DNA of 64,000 nucleotides from Chitinibacter sp. FCG-7 (GCF_040047665.1 NZ_CP157355.1:620001-684000); one strand, 5' to 3'. Numbered from the stretch's first letter, positions 33,755-42,354 are shown. Notes: generated by a model from the sequence alone, not told the origin. Made by a program: numbers and translations.

Positions 33755-35044
33755 ATGAAGCGTGTTGATGATTTTCGCCTGACCTTTAAAGACCTTGAAG
33801 GGAATGAAAAAAAGTACGTGCCAATCATGATTGGCGGCATGGGAGTTGATATTTCAACCGCCGATCTGGCGCTGGAAGCCTGTCGCCTTGGCGGCATTGG
33901 TCATATTTCGGATGCCATGATTAACACCGTGACCGACCGTCGCTACAACACTAAGCACGTCAAAGACAAGCTCAAGCAATACAAATTCAACGTCGCCAAT
34001 AGCGATAAATCCGTGGTGCAATTTGACCTCGCGCAGCTCGAAGAAGCCACCCGCCTGCACGTTGAAGGCACGATGAAGCGCAAGCAGGGTGATGGCTTGA
34101 TTTTCATCAACTGCATGGAAAAGCTGACGATGAACGGCCCGAAAGAAACGCTGCGCGTGCGCATGCGCGCGGCGCTCGATGCGGGCATTGACGGCATTAC
34201 GCTGGCTGCAGGCCTGCATCTGGGCTCATTCTCGCTGATCGAAGATCACCCGCGTTTCCGTGATGCCAAGCTTGGCATTATCGTGTCATCAGTGCGCGCA
34301 CTGCAGCTATTTATTAAAAAATCAGCCCGCACTAACCGTCTGCCCGACTACGTCGTGGTTGAAGGCCCGCTCGCTGGCGGCCACCTGGGTTTTGGCATGG
34401 ACTGGGCCGAGTACAAACTTGAGGACATCGTGGCCGAAGTAGTCGCGTGGATTAAAGAGCAAGGCTATGACAATATGCCGGTGATCGCCGCAGGTGGCGT
34501 GTTTACTGGCTCAGACGCTGTGAAATTCCTCGAAATGGGTTGTGGCGGCGTGCAAGTGGCGACGCGCTTCACGGTAACCAAAGAGTGCGGCCTGCCCGAT
34601 GATGTGAAACAGGAATATTACAAAGCATCGGAAGAGCTGATCGAGGTGAATCAGATTTCACCGACCGGCTACCCAATGCGCATGATGAAAAATACACCAG
34701 CGATTGGCTCGGGTATTCGCCCTAACTGCGAAGCCTATGGCTATCTGCTCGACGCCAACGGCAGCTGCTCGTACATTCAGGCGTACAACAAAGTCATCGA
34801 AGAAAATCCGAATGCCAAGAAAATCTCGGAAATCCACGTCTTTGAAAAAACCTGCCTGTGTACGCATATGCGCAATTTCGATTGCTGGACTTGCGGCCAC
34901 TACACCTACCGCCTCAAAGACACGACCAATGTCTTGCCAGACGGCCGCTATCAGCTCTTGACTGCCGAGCACGTCTTCAAAGACTACCAATTCAGCACCG
35001 ACAACCAGATCGCGCTGCCACCACTGGATGAAACCGCGGTTTAA
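33755..35044 (+). CDS. nitronate monooxygenase-like flavoprotein
   Basis: 429 residues. A TIM-barrel FMN protein of the 2-nitropropane dioxygenase/nitronate monooxygenase group: IMIGGMGVDISTADLA at the N-terminus, VVVEGPLAGGHLGFG in the middle and VIAAGGVFTGSDAVKFLEMGCGGVQVATRF as the FMN phosphate-binding part. An additional C-terminal region of about 100 residues contains the cysteine cluster CLCTHMRNFDCWTCGHYTY. The true substrate may not be nitronate. A good terminator follows at 35059. Confidence 0.85.
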   Translation: MKRVDDFRLTFKDLEGNEKKYVPIMIGGMGVDISTADLALEACRLGGIGHISDAMINTVTDRRYNTKHVKDKLKQYKFNVANSDKSVVQFDLAQLEEATRLHVEGTMKRKQGDGLIFINCMEKLTMNGPKETLRVRMRAALDAGIDGITLAAGLHLGSFSLIEDHPRFRDAKLGIIVSSVRALQLFIKKSARTNRLPDYVVVEGPLAGGHLGFGMDWAEYKLEDIVAEVVAWIKEQGYDNMPVIAAGGVFTGSDAVKFLEMGCGGVQVATRFTVTKECGLPDDVKQEYYKASEELIEVNQISPTGYPMRMMKNTPAIGSGIRPNCEAYGYLLDANGSCSYIQAYNKVIEENPNAKKISEIHVFEKTCLCTHMRNFDCWTCGHYTYRLKDTTNVLPDGRYQLLTAEHVFKDYQFSTDNQIALPPLDETAV

Positions 35045-35058
35045 TCACCCCATTCAAT

Positions 35059-35085
35059 GCAAAACCCGCTTTCGAGCGGGTTTTT
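35059..35085 (+). terminator. intrinsic terminator after the nitronate monooxygenase-like gene
   Basis: Stem AACCCGCT/AGCGGGTT around a TTCG loop, followed by a T-rich run. A clear Rho-independent terminator. Confidence 0.9.
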
Positions 35086-35160
35086 TATTGCAGCTCGGTT
35101 TGTATCGACATCAGCCAATTCGCACTCAATCAACTGAATAAGCAGCAAAGTAATTTCACG

Positions 35161-35547
35161 ATGACAAATAAATCCTATCGCCTCATTGCGCTCACCTGCA
35201 TCACATTGACACTCGTGTTGCAATGCAGTGTCGCCGCTTTATCCAGCTGTGAAGTAAAAGGTTTATTCATCGCTGGCTCGATCACGCTGATTCCAGCGCT
35301 AATTTACTCGCTATCACCCAAACCTTGGGCGGGAATTGGCGCTGCCTGTGGCGCTGCACCCTTTTTGATATGGGCCAACTACGTTGAATGTTTTCAGACC
35401 TATCAGGGTGGCGGTGCAGCAATGGCCTATGTTCTGGTCTGGTTTATTGGCATTCCAACATCGATGATTAGTGGAGGATTGACGGTCATATTAGTGATGT
35501 GGCTACAAAAAAAATGCCTCAACACCAGTTCAAAGAAAAAAATATGA
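35161..35547 (+). CDS. hypothetical small membrane protein
   Basis: 128 residues, not recognised. Four hydrophobic segments are visible at about residues 8-28, 35-52, 56-72 and 88-113, so it is probably an inner-membrane protein. Three cysteines (CSVAALSSC, VECFQ) lie near membrane boundaries. It overlaps the next gene by four bases (ATGA), so the two are likely made together. Base composition is lower in GC than the surrounding genes, which may indicate acquisition. Confidence 0.7.
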   Translation: MTNKSYRLIALTCITLTLVLQCSVAALSSCEVKGLFIAGSITLIPALIYSLSPKPWAGIGAACGAAPFLIWANYVECFQTYQGGGAAMAYVLVWFIGIPTSMISGGLTVILVMWLQKKCLNTSSKKKI

Positions 35548-36083
35548 ACTGGAAAAAATGGCTGGTACTCGTGATGAGCTCGGTGTGGTTTTTTCCAGTG
35601 AGTTGCACGAGCACCATGATCACCGGCATGTACGCATCGTCGTATCTGGGGGCGAATCATCATGAGCAAGGCGATCCAGTCCCACATTATTTCTCGGTCG
35701 CGATTTTTGACCAACCCGACGGTAGCTTTCGACTGGAGCGCCTGCGCAAAACCGCCAGCACGCCCATGTCTGCGTTCAAACCCACCGCACAGAGCGCATC
35801 ACGCCCCCACCCCAGTCATGAACTCGGTCACCAGCGCTACCAAGCCATGGATGCCAATCGCAATCTGATTGAGGTCATTGATTACGATGACCCATACACT
35901 TTCTACAGTGTGTACCGCGTAGATTCCGACAAAATCACACCGATTTACAGCCGTGTTTTTGGCTTGGGCGAAGCCATATTGGGATTTTTTATCGCCCTAC
36001 CAATCGGAATCATTATTCACGAGCTGGGAAGGTGGCTCAAGCGTCGTTTTTATCCAGAGAGTATTGCCACCAAATCCAAATAG
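35544..36083 (+). CDS. hypothetical lipoprotein-like protein with C-terminal membrane helix
   Basis: 179 residues, not recognised. It starts at the ATG overlapping the previous stop. The N-terminus looks like a lipoprotein signal (MNWKKWLVLVMSSVWFFPVSC), with Cys at residue 21. A hydrophobic segment near residues 143-163 (GLGEAILGFFIALPIGIIIHEL) is followed by a basic tail LKRRFYPESIATKSK. The two ends would be in tension for a simple outer-membrane lipoprotein, so the topology is uncertain. Confidence 0.65.
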   Translation: MNWKKWLVLVMSSVWFFPVSCTSTMITGMYASSYLGANHHEQGDPVPHYFSVAIFDQPDGSFRLERLRKTASTPMSAFKPTAQSASRPHPSHELGHQRYQAMDANRNLIEVIDYDDPYTFYSVYRVDSDKITPIYSRVFGLGEAILGFFIALPIGIIIHELGRWLKRRFYPESIATKSK

Positions 36084-36119
36084 TACAATGGCTGGATGGC
36101 AATATTTGGCAGGGGATCA

Positions 36120-36992
36120 TTAGCCCAACTCAGCCATCTCACGATCTTTCGCCAGCACCGGCTCCAGGCTCGCCAAATCTGCAGCGCACAAAGGTAGGCG
36201 CAACTCATTGCTGGCAATGCGGCCTTGATGATGCATGATGGCTTTGGCGGGAATGGGATTCGCAGCCAGAAACAGCGTTTCCGACGCGGTGCGCAGCAAA
36301 TCGCCAATCGCCTCGCCCGCCAATCCTTGCTGCACCCAGCGCGCCACTGGTTGTGGCCAAACATTACTCGCCACCGATACCAAGCCCGCAGCGCCCAGTT
36401 TGGCGTGTTCAGCAAACAGCACATCGTCACCCGAGTACCACGCAACACTCGGGAACGCAGTTTTCAATTCGGCAAAGCGTGCCGCATTGCCGCCCGATTC
36501 TTTCACCGCCCAGCAGTTCGGATGATCAATCAAGCCCGCCAGCGCCACATCCGACAGCGGCACACCGGCGCGCGAGGGGATGTTGTACAGCATACAGGGC
36601 TTGCTCACCGCATCGAGCAGCGCGGCAAACCAGCGGCGCTGGCCTTCGGCACCGGGTTTGGCGTAAATCGGAGTCACAAGCAGATAGGCATGTAGCGGCA
36701 AGGTTTCGCAAAATGCCAGCCATTCGAGCTGGCTAGCCAGATCGAGCCCGCCGACGCCAACCATGATCGGCACATTTAAATCGAGGCTACAGGCGTGCTG
36801 CAGGACAGCCTTGCGCTCGGCCAGCGTGAGATTGCTGCCCTCGCCGGTCGAGCCCAGCAGCAGCACGCCAGCACCAGCGGCTTCCTGCTCGCGCAAGAGC
36901 GCGGTTAAGGCTGAAAAATCGAGAGATTCATTGGACGCAAATGGCGTGATCAGCGCGGTCCACAAGGCGGTAGTACGAGGGTTGAGTGACAT
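36120..36992 (-). CDS. dapA: 4-hydroxy-tetrahydrodipicolinate synthase
   Basis: 290 residues. DapA condenses pyruvate with aspartate semialdehyde, the first committed step of lysine and diaminopimelate synthesis. The Schiff-base Lys164 (WAVKESGG), Tyr136 (LYNIPSRAG) and the GSTGEGSNLT loop are in place. Start chosen at ATG 36992, which has GGAG nine bases upstream and the normal family N-terminus. The long upstream frame is the riboswitch leader read through. It is expected to be repressed when lysine binds the riboswitch. Confidence 0.93.
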   Translation of the reverse strand: MSLNPRTTALWTALITPFASNESLDFSALTALLREQEAAGAGVLLLGSTGEGSNLTLAERKAVLQHACSLDLNVPIMVGVGGLDLASQLEWLAFCETLPLHAYLLVTPIYAKPGAEGQRRWFAALLDAVSKPCMLYNIPSRAGVPLSDVALAGLIDHPNCWAVKESGGNAARFAELKTAFPSVAWYSGDDVLFAEHAKLGAAGLVSVASNVWPQPVARWVQQGLAGEAIGDLLRTASETLFLAANPIPAKAIMHHQGRIASNELRLPLCAADLASLEPVLAKDREMAELG

Positions 36993-36998
36993 GCGATT

Positions 36999-37024
36999 CT
37001 CCAAATCAGAAATAACGATTGGAG
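36999..37024 (-). promoter_or_regulatory. hairpin sequestering the dapA ribosome-binding site
   Basis: On the minus strand, CTCCAATC (37024-37017) can pair with GATTTGGAG (37007-36999) with one bulged T. The second strand contains the GGAG ribosome site of dapA. This is a plausible expression platform acting on translation. Confidence 0.6.
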
Positions 37025-37079
37025 AGAGGAAAAGTGCGGCAATGACAGGCACCATCAAGGCACCCGAAGAATTCATCGC

Positions 37080-37265
37080 CAAGAGCACTCCAGCCCGCCA
37101 ACGTGCAACAGCATCGTTAACCGGCTGACAGTCCAGGGGATTCAGCCCCTGCAACCAGCACTGACTACATCACGGTAGTCAGCACTTCGGCCTTGCACCC
37201 CCTGACACTGCTTCACCGGAACATGACTTCCTCTGCAGTGCGACCTGGGCAAGGCGCCTCTCTTG
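37080..37265 (-). ncRNA. lysine riboswitch (L box) in the dapA leader
   Basis: Reading the minus strand, the leader shows the lysine aptamer core in order: AGAGGCGCCTTGCCCAGGT, a hairpin, GGGGGTGCAAGGCCGAAGTGC, a hairpin (CTGACTACCGTGATGTAGTCAG), GGGGCTGAATCCCC, then GGACTGTCAGCC. The closing helix P1 forms between CAAGAG (37265-37260) and CTCTTG (37085-37080), and P5 between CCGG-AACG and CGTT-CGG. The same core is in the E. coli lysC leader. It sits directly before dapA. Confidence 0.92.
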
Positions 37266-37281
37266 TCGTTTACAAGCGGCA

Positions 37282-37310
37282 ATTTCAACGCGGTTTCACG
37301 TAAATGTCAA
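37282..37310 (-). promoter_or_regulatory. sigma-70-type promoter for dapA
   Basis: Minus strand: perfect -35 TTGACA (37310-37305), 17-bp spacer, -10 TGAAAT (37287-37282). Transcription would start about ten bases before the riboswitch P1 helix. Confidence 0.6.
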
Positions 37311-38485
37311 ACATTTTGTCGCATGATACGTGGCAATCGGGTGGGCTTGCTTTGATGTGCGACATGTTGGCGGCACTGCAAAATAGCCCGTCTCACTATT
37401 TGCCAGCCTTGTGCATTATCTTCGCTCTTACGCCCTGCTTGATCACTGTTGTTCGCTTGCTTCATACTGAAACGATGAAAACCCAACACCCCTTGCCAGC
37501 ACAAGTACGTGCTGATTTGTTTAACCAGCTGGCCGCACTGGAACACGCAGGCTTGCCAACGGATCGGGCTATTGCAGTTTTGGCCTTGCCCGCACCGTGG
37601 AATCAGCGCGTGCGTGCTATGCAGCAAGCCCTATTACGCGGACATAGTCTGGCAAGTGCAGGCAAGGTGGCGGGCCTGTTTGATCCACTCGATCAGGCGC
37701 TGATTCATGCCGCTTGCGCAGCAGGCAGCCCGGAACCAACTTATCGGCAACTGGCTAGGCAGGCCACACTGAAAGCCACCTTGAGACAGCAAGTACGTGC
37801 CAGGCTGGCGCTCCCCGCCTTGCTGATTTTCCTCGCTCTGCTGATCAAGCCGCTACCCGCGCTGATTCAGGGCAGCTTGAGCATTGGCGACTACCTATGG
37901 GGTATAGCCTCACCCGTCATATTCATCATATTGTTAATGGCAATACTGGGCTGGGTATCCAGACTAATTAGCCAGGGCGGCGTGCTGGCAAGTCTGATTT
38001 TGCAGCTGCCTGTCATTGGCAACTTTTGCCTGCAATTAAATCAGCGTGATTTTCTATCCAGTCTAAGCCTGTTGATCAGTGCGGGCGTCCCGGTGTTTGA
38101 TGCCGTGACGCTGGCACAAAACAGCATTTCGAATGGACATTTACGCCAGCAAAACCGCGTGTTATCGCGCAAGCTGCGTGCCGGCTCATCGCTGGCCGCT
38201 GCGGTTGAGCACACCGGCTGGCTGGTCACGCAACGCATCGTGGCGCTGATTAATACTGGTGAGCAGAGCGGCACGCTGGACGCCATGCTGGCAAGGCTGG
38301 TCGAGCAGCTCGATCAGGACATCGAACACAGCAGCAAGCAGTGGGCGGCCTGGCTGCCACGGCTGGCCTATGCACTCGTAGCGATATGGATTAGCTGGGG
38401 TTTGCTGTCAACGACGGCATTCATGCCGTCTGCAGATCAGTTAGAAATAAGGCAGGAGTTCAGGCGCGATCAAACGGACGGCTGA
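37304..38485 (+). CDS. T2SF-domain (GspF/PilC-like) membrane protein, orphan
   Basis: Up to 393 residues. Two T2SF-like halves are visible: DLFNQLAALEHAGLPTDRAIAVL near residue 70 and DFLSSLSLLISAGVPVFDAVTLA near residue 248. Membrane segments are near 30-50, 165-182, 200-217 and at the C-terminus. T2SF proteins are inner-membrane platforms of type II secretion and type IV pili. No gspE/pilB or pilin gene is adjacent, so the gene is an orphan. The start is uncertain: ATG 37304 overlaps the dapA promoter, while ATG 37475 gives the usual family N-terminus. Confidence 0.75.
   Translation: MSNILSHDTWQSGGLALMCDMLAALQNSPSHYLPALCIIFALTPCLITVVRLLHTETMKTQHPLPAQVRADLFNQLAALEHAGLPTDRAIAVLALPAPWNQRVRAMQQALLRGHSLASAGKVAGLFDPLDQALIHAACAAGSPEPTYRQLARQATLKATLRQQVRARLALPALLIFLALLIKPLPALIQGSLSIGDYLWGIASPVIFIILLMAILGWVSRLISQGGVLASLILQLPVIGNFCLQLNQRDFLSSLSLLISAGVPVFDAVTLAQNSISNGHLRQQNRVLSRKLRAGSSLAAAVEHTGWLVTQRIVALINTGEQSGTLDAMLARLVEQLDQDIEHSSKQWAAWLPRLAYALVAIWISWGLLSTTAFMPSADQLEIRQEFRRDQTDG
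37900..37948. repeat. possible 49-bp palindromic element inside the T2SF gene
   Basis: GGGTATAGCC at the left and GGCAATACTG at the right, 49 bp apart in the correct register. It encodes a membrane helix of the T2SF protein, so chance resemblance cannot be excluded. Confidence 0.3.
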
Positions 38486-38924
38486 TTGACGACAAAGAGC
38501 TCAGGCGGCCATCGGCGCTATAGGCCACATCCGTATGGCGCTGCGCGGCCAACGAAGCCATCAGATGCTGATTGACTTCTTCGTGCGTCTGAATCAGCTG
38601 GCCATTGGTGCGATTGAGTGTTTCGGCGTACTTGGCTTGTTGCAGCAACTCGCGCCAAACGCTCGCTTGCTGATCCAGCGTCAGCTCGATCTGCTCGATA
38701 CTGATTAATTCGTGCTCGCTGCAAAATTGCGCGCGCGCTTTGCTGGCTCGTTCTAGCGCTTGCAGGGCTCGCGTTTTGCCATCGATCAGCACGGAAACCT
38801 GATCGAACTGGCGCAAAATCAGCGCATCTTGTTCCTGCGCCAATAAAGCAATTAGCTGCTGAACCAGATCAAGCTCAGCAGCTAACAGGGAATACAGCCC
38901 GGATTGTCGTTGTTCAGGGGTCAC
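38460..38924 (-). CDS. flgN: flagellar export chaperone FlgN
   Basis: 154 residues, highly helical. The FlgN family holds the hook-junction proteins FlgK and FlgL before export. The identification rests on the family pattern LLAAELDLVQQLIALLAQEQDAL and QYDQV/IDGKTRALQ-like helices, and on its place directly after flgM. The start is a GTG that follows the flgM stop with no spacing, so the two are one transcript and probably translationally coupled. Confidence 0.88.
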   Translation of the reverse strand: MTPEQRQSGLYSLLAAELDLVQQLIALLAQEQDALILRQFDQVSVLIDGKTRALQALERASKARAQFCSEHELISIEQIELTLDQQASVWRELLQQAKYAETLNRTNGQLIQTHEEVNQHLMASLAAQRHTDVAYSADGRLSSLSSISRPFDRA

Positions 38925-39197
38925 TTAGCGTGCCAGCAGCTCTTTTACACTGGAAAGCAAGCCATCGGCAATCGCCTCGGGCTTGACCGAAAAACGGCCT
39001 TCGGCAATAGCCGAACGGATCGCAGCCACCTTATCGGCATCGAATGTAGCTTCATTGCTGGCCACACCAGAGAGTTTGCTATTAATACTACTTTGCGGTG
39101 CAGCCGCCGCTTCGCTTTTGCTGCTGTCATTGGCCCGCACATCGCTGGGCTTACCCGCGAGCGGCGACAATGGCTTGCCTGTATTGTCGATTTTCAT
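38925..39197 (-). CDS. flgM: anti-sigma-28 factor FlgM
   Basis: 90 residues. FlgM binds sigma-28 (FliA) until the hook is finished and FlgM is exported. The C-terminal sigma-binding helix pattern is visible: FDADKVAAIRSAIAEGRFSVKPEAIADGLLSSV. The N-terminal half is disordered and Ala/Ser-rich, as expected. Start at ATG 39197 has AGGGGA six bases upstream; the longer frame from 39230 adds MTAAQCGRGYI without support. A sigma-28 promoter lies upstream, so FlgM would be made under its own target sigma factor. Confidence 0.9.
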   Translation of the reverse strand: MKIDNTGKPLSPLAGKPSDVRANDSSKSEAAAAPQSSINSKLSGVASNEATFDADKVAAIRSAIAEGRFSVKPEAIADGLLSSVKELLAR

Positions 39198-39257
39198 GAT
39201 GTATCCCCTGCCGCATTGAGCGGCGGTCATCGTCCAGTTATTTCACTATTATGCCTA

Positions 39258-39284
39258 CAATCGGCAGTTGTGAGAAATTCTTTA
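39258..39284 (-). promoter_or_regulatory. sigma-28 (FliA) promoter of flgMN
   Basis: Minus strand: TAAAGAAT (39284-39277), 11-bp spacer, GCCGATTG (39265-39258). The consensus is TAAAGTTT-N11-GCCGATAA, so the spacing is exact and 12 of 16 bases agree. Confidence 0.85.
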
Positions 39285-39419
39285 GCGATTCAACCTTTTA
39301 TCAGATTATTCTAATGCGCAGCCGCACACCTTGCGTCATCAAAATAGCTTTTTGCTGCCTCATAAAGTAGTGTTTATTGCACATCATCATTCCAATATCC
39401 AGCATGGAGAGCAAACCTT

Positions 39420-39833
39420 ATGGACGTTTTTCTAAGCCAGTTTGGCCCGATTGAAGTAGACCCCGATACCGTGATTCATTTTCCGGCGGGACTGCCCGGT
39501 TTTGATGATTGCAAAAACTACAAGCTGTTGCACGAAGACAAGCCCAACCCCAGTGTTTACTGGCTCCAGTCGCTGGACGACGCCAATGTGGCTTTCTCGA
39601 TTGTCGGCGCAGAACGCCTTGGCTTTAATTATGTACTGACTTTAAATGACGACGAATGCGCGGCACTGCAATTGAAAGACGCTAGTGAAGCCATGCTGTT
39701 TCTGATTTTATCCCGCCCTGATAATCAGCCCATTCGCGCCAATACGCTGGCACCGCTGGTCATTAATCTGCAATCGCGAAAAGGTTTGCAAAAGATCGAC
39801 GTCAAAGCGGATATCGTTTTCAGTAATACCTGA
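39420..39833 (+). CDS. fliW: flagellar assembly factor FliW
   Basis: 137 residues. FliW binds flagellin and CsrA and controls flagellin translation in organisms that have it. The family start GPIEVDPDTVIHFPAGLPGFDDCKNY and the later PLVINLQSRKGLQ are clear. GGAG stands eight bases before the ATG. It is divergent from flgMN, so a flagellar regulatory region of about 220 bases separates them. A CsrA gene was not seen in the window. Confidence 0.92.
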   Translation: MDVFLSQFGPIEVDPDTVIHFPAGLPGFDDCKNYKLLHEDKPNPSVYWLQSLDDANVAFSIVGAERLGFNYVLTLNDDECAALQLKDASEAMLFLILSRPDNQPIRANTLAPLVINLQSRKGLQKIDVKADIVFSNT

Positions 39834-39975
39834 TTTTGCTGCGCAGCAATAACAATGAAGCACTGAGTTTGTTGCTTGGGTTTGCCAGCGGCTTGTTGTA
39901 TGATTGCGTCCAATTTTTGGGGCGGCCATGCTGGCTGCCTGTTCGCGCTAACAAGCGCCTCTGGAGTTTTAGAGC

Positions 39976-40944
39976 ATGAAAACCACCTTCCTTGACTTCG
40001 AGCAATCGGTTGCAGAGCTTGAAAACAAGATCGAAGAGCTGCGCTACGTGCAGGATGATTCGGCAGTTGATATTTCGGTTGAAATTTCTCACCTTGAGAA
40101 AAAAAGCCTTGAACTCACCAAAAATATTTATGCAAAACTGACCCCCTGGCAGATTTCGCAGGTATCGCGCCACCCGCAACGCCCGTATACCTACGATTAT
40201 ATTTCCGGTCTGTTTACTGATTTTCAAGAGCTGCATGGCGATCGTGCTTTTGCTGATGATTTGGCGATTGTGGGTGGCTTGGCGCGTTTTAACGGCCAGA
40301 GTGTCATGGTCATTGGCCATCAGAAAGGCCGCGATACCAAAGAAAAAATCGCGCGCAATTTTGGCATGCCACGGCCAGAAGGCTATCGCAAAGCCTTGCG
40401 CTTGATGAAACTGGCCGAAAAATTCAATATCCCGGTGATCACGTTTGTCGACACGCCGGGCGCTTACCCTGGCATTGGTGCTGAAGAGCGTGGCCAGTCC
40501 GAAGCCATCGGTCGCAATCTGTTTGAAATGGCGCAGCTCAAAGTGCCGGTGATCTGCACAATTATTGGCGAAGGCGGCTCAGGCGGCGCGCTGGCAATTG
40601 CCGTGGGCGACGTCGTACAGATGCTGCAATATTCAACCTACTCGGTGATCTCGCCCGAAGGTTGCGCCACCATTCTGTGGAAAACGGCTGAACGCGCATC
40701 TGACGCTGCTGAAGCTTTGGGCATTACCGCTTCGCGCCTGAAAACCCTCGGCCTGATCGATAAAGTGGTGCCAGAGCCGATTGGCGGCGCGCATCGCGAC
40801 CCGCAAGCGATGATGGCGACGATGAAAAAATCTATCGCCGATTCGCTCAAGGCACTGAAAGCTAAAAGTGTCGACGAATTGCTTGAATCCCGCTTTGACC
40901 GTTTGATGGAACATGGCAAATTTAAAGAAGAAGCAGCCGCTTAA
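39976..40944 (+). CDS. accA: acetyl-CoA carboxylase carboxyltransferase subunit alpha
   Basis: 322 residues, normal length. AccA with AccD transfers the carboxyl group from biotin to acetyl-CoA, the first step of fatty acid synthesis. Family blocks are clear: [53 protein letters not shown] and [12 protein letters not shown] 32-base overlap with the tilS frame follows. The upstream 142 bases contain a TATGAT that could be a -10 box, but no convincing -35. Confidence 0.97.
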   Translation: MKTTFLDFEQSVAELENKIEELRYVQDDSAVDISVEISHLEKKSLELTKNIYAKLTPWQISQVSRHPQRPYTYDYISGLFTDFQELHGDRAFADDLAIVGGLARFNGQSVMVIGHQKGRDTKEKIARNFGMPRPEGYRKALRLMKLAEKFNIPVITFVDTPGAYPGIGAEERGQSEAIGRNLFEMAQLKVPVICTIIGEGGSGGALAIAVGDVVQMLQYSTYSVISPEGCATILWKTAERASDAAEALGITASRLKTLGLIDKVVPEPIGGAHRDPQAMMATMKKSIADSLKALKAKSVDELLESRFDRLMEHGKFKEEAAA

Positions 40945-42298
40945 TGGCTGGCCAGAAGCCTTTGAGCTGATCGAAGGCTTTAGCAAACACGGGAGCTTAG
41001 GCTCCCGTTCTAATTTTCAGCGTACAAAATTATGCGTGGGGCTCTCTGGCGGGCTCGATTCGAGCGTGTTGCTGCACTGGCTGGCGCAATGGCGGAGCGA
41101 ATTGGATGTCGAGCTCAGCGCCGTGCATGTGCATCACGGACTCTCGCCCAATGCCGATCACTGGGCTGCGCAGGCACAGGCATTGGCAGCCAGCCTTGAT
41201 ATCCCCTGCGCCATCCATCACGTCCGGCTGGATTTAACTCAAGGTCGCGGTGTCGAGGGCGCGGCGCGCAAAGCGCGTTATGCCATTTACGAGCAGCAGG
41301 ACTGCGACGCGATTATTCTGGCGCATCATCAGAACGATCAGGCCGAAACCATTCTGATCAATCTGCTGCGCGGCAGCGGCCCGGCAGGTTTGGCCGCCAT
41401 GCCGCAACAGCGCAAGCTGACTGATTCCATCACATTATTGCGCCCCTTGCTCAGTATCCCGCGCGCAGAGCTGCTGCGCTACGCGCAAGAGCAAGCGCTG
41501 AACTGGGTTGAAGACGAAAGCAATCTTGATACGCAATACAAGCGCAATGCGATCCGTCATCAAGTCATGCCCGCCATCACGGGTATATCGCCACAAGCCT
41601 TGACCACCTTGACTCGCAGCGCGATACATCAGTCAGAAGTCAACCAACTGATGATTGAAATTGCCGAGCTTGACCTCGCGCAATGCCAAAATGGTGATGC
41701 ACTGGCGCTGGCACCGTGGCAACAGTTAAGCGCCGTACGGCAAAAAAACGTGCTGCGTCACTGGCTGGGTCTGGTGGGCGTCGTGCTGGAATTGCGCGCA
41801 TTTAATGAATTGCTGCGCACGGCGATTGACGCGGCCGATGACACGCATCCGGCGCTGGTCTGGCGTAACGCCGCGGTGCGCCGCTATCGCGACCATTTGC
41901 ACATCACGCAAGCCAGCCTGCAAGCGGGGCCAAACCAGAACATGACGCCTGATTTTGCCAATGGCAATGATTTACCCGACTGGCGCGGCATCTTGCGCTG
42001 GATAAAATGCGAAACGGGTGGCATCGCCGAGCACTTCCTTAGTGGCGCAGCCATCAGCGTGCGCGGCCGTCATGGCGGCGAGCAATTCAAGCTGGCGGCC
42101 AATCGCCCGACCCGCTCACTGAAAGCACATTGCCAGGCCGCGACCATTGCGCCATGGCTGCGCGAAACCACGCCGCTGATTTATATTGGCGAACAGCTGG
42201 CGGCCATGCCTGGGCTGGGCGTTAATCACGTATTTCAGCCAGAAGCAGGTGAACCAGGCTGGATGCCTCAATGGCACCCTTACCCTGCCAAGGTATAG
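40913..42298 (+). CDS. tilS: tRNA(Ile)-lysidine synthase
   Basis: 461 residues. TilS modifies C34 of tRNA-Ile(CAU) to lysidine so that AUA is read as isoleucine. The PP-loop [11 protein letters not shown] (about residues 44-54) and the [19 protein letters not shown] block are intact. The only ATG upstream of the PP-loop is at 40913, inside accA, which implies a 32-base overlap; a terminator-like hairpin at 40989 then lies inside the frame. The stop codon TAG (42296-42298) is inside a 49-bp palindromic element, so the last residue depends on it. Confidence 0.92.
   Translation: MANLKKKQPLNGWPEAFELIEGFSKHGSLGSRSNFQRTKLCVGLSGGLDSSVLLHWLAQWRSELDVELSAVHVHHGLSPNADHWAAQAQALAASLDIPCAIHHVRLDLTQGRGVEGAARKARYAIYEQQDCDAIILAHHQNDQAETILINLLRGSGPAGLAAMPQQRKLTDSITLLRPLLSIPRAELLRYAQEQALNWVEDESNLDTQYKRNAIRHQVMPAITGISPQALTTLTRSAIHQSEVNQLMIEIAELDLAQCQNGDALALAPWQQLSAVRQKNVLRHWLGLVGVVLELRAFNELLRTAIDAADDTHPALVWRNAAVRRYRDHLHITQASLQAGPNQNMTPDFANGNDLPDWRGILRWIKCETGGIAEHFLSGAAISVRGRHGGEQFKLAANRPTRSLKAHCQAATIAPWLRETTPLIYIGEQLAAMPGLGVNHVFQPEAGEPGWMPQWHPYPAKV
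40989..41008 (+). terminator. terminator-like hairpin after accA, inside the tilS frame
   Basis: Stem ACGGGAGC/GCTCCCGT with a four-base loop, followed by TCTAATTTTC. It looks like a weak intrinsic terminator or attenuator between accA and the PP-loop region of tilS. Confidence 0.5.
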
Positions 42299-42339
42299 CC
42301 CTACAGAGCAAATTTAGCATAGCCTTCAACCATATACCT
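42291..42339. repeat. 49-bp palindromic element spanning the tilS stop codon
   Basis: AGGTATAGCCCTACAGAGCAAAT at the left, CAACCATATACCT at the right. The left half matches the consensus (GGTATAGCCCTACAGA). The TAG in GGTATAG is the tilS stop. It ends 15 bases before mutS. Confidence 0.75.
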
Positions 42340-42354
42340 CAATACAGAAAAACC

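Noticed and set aside
41581..41629. GGGTATATCG ... GATACAT pair in tilS
   Set aside because: The right end lacks ACC, and the region aligns to other TilS proteins without a gap.
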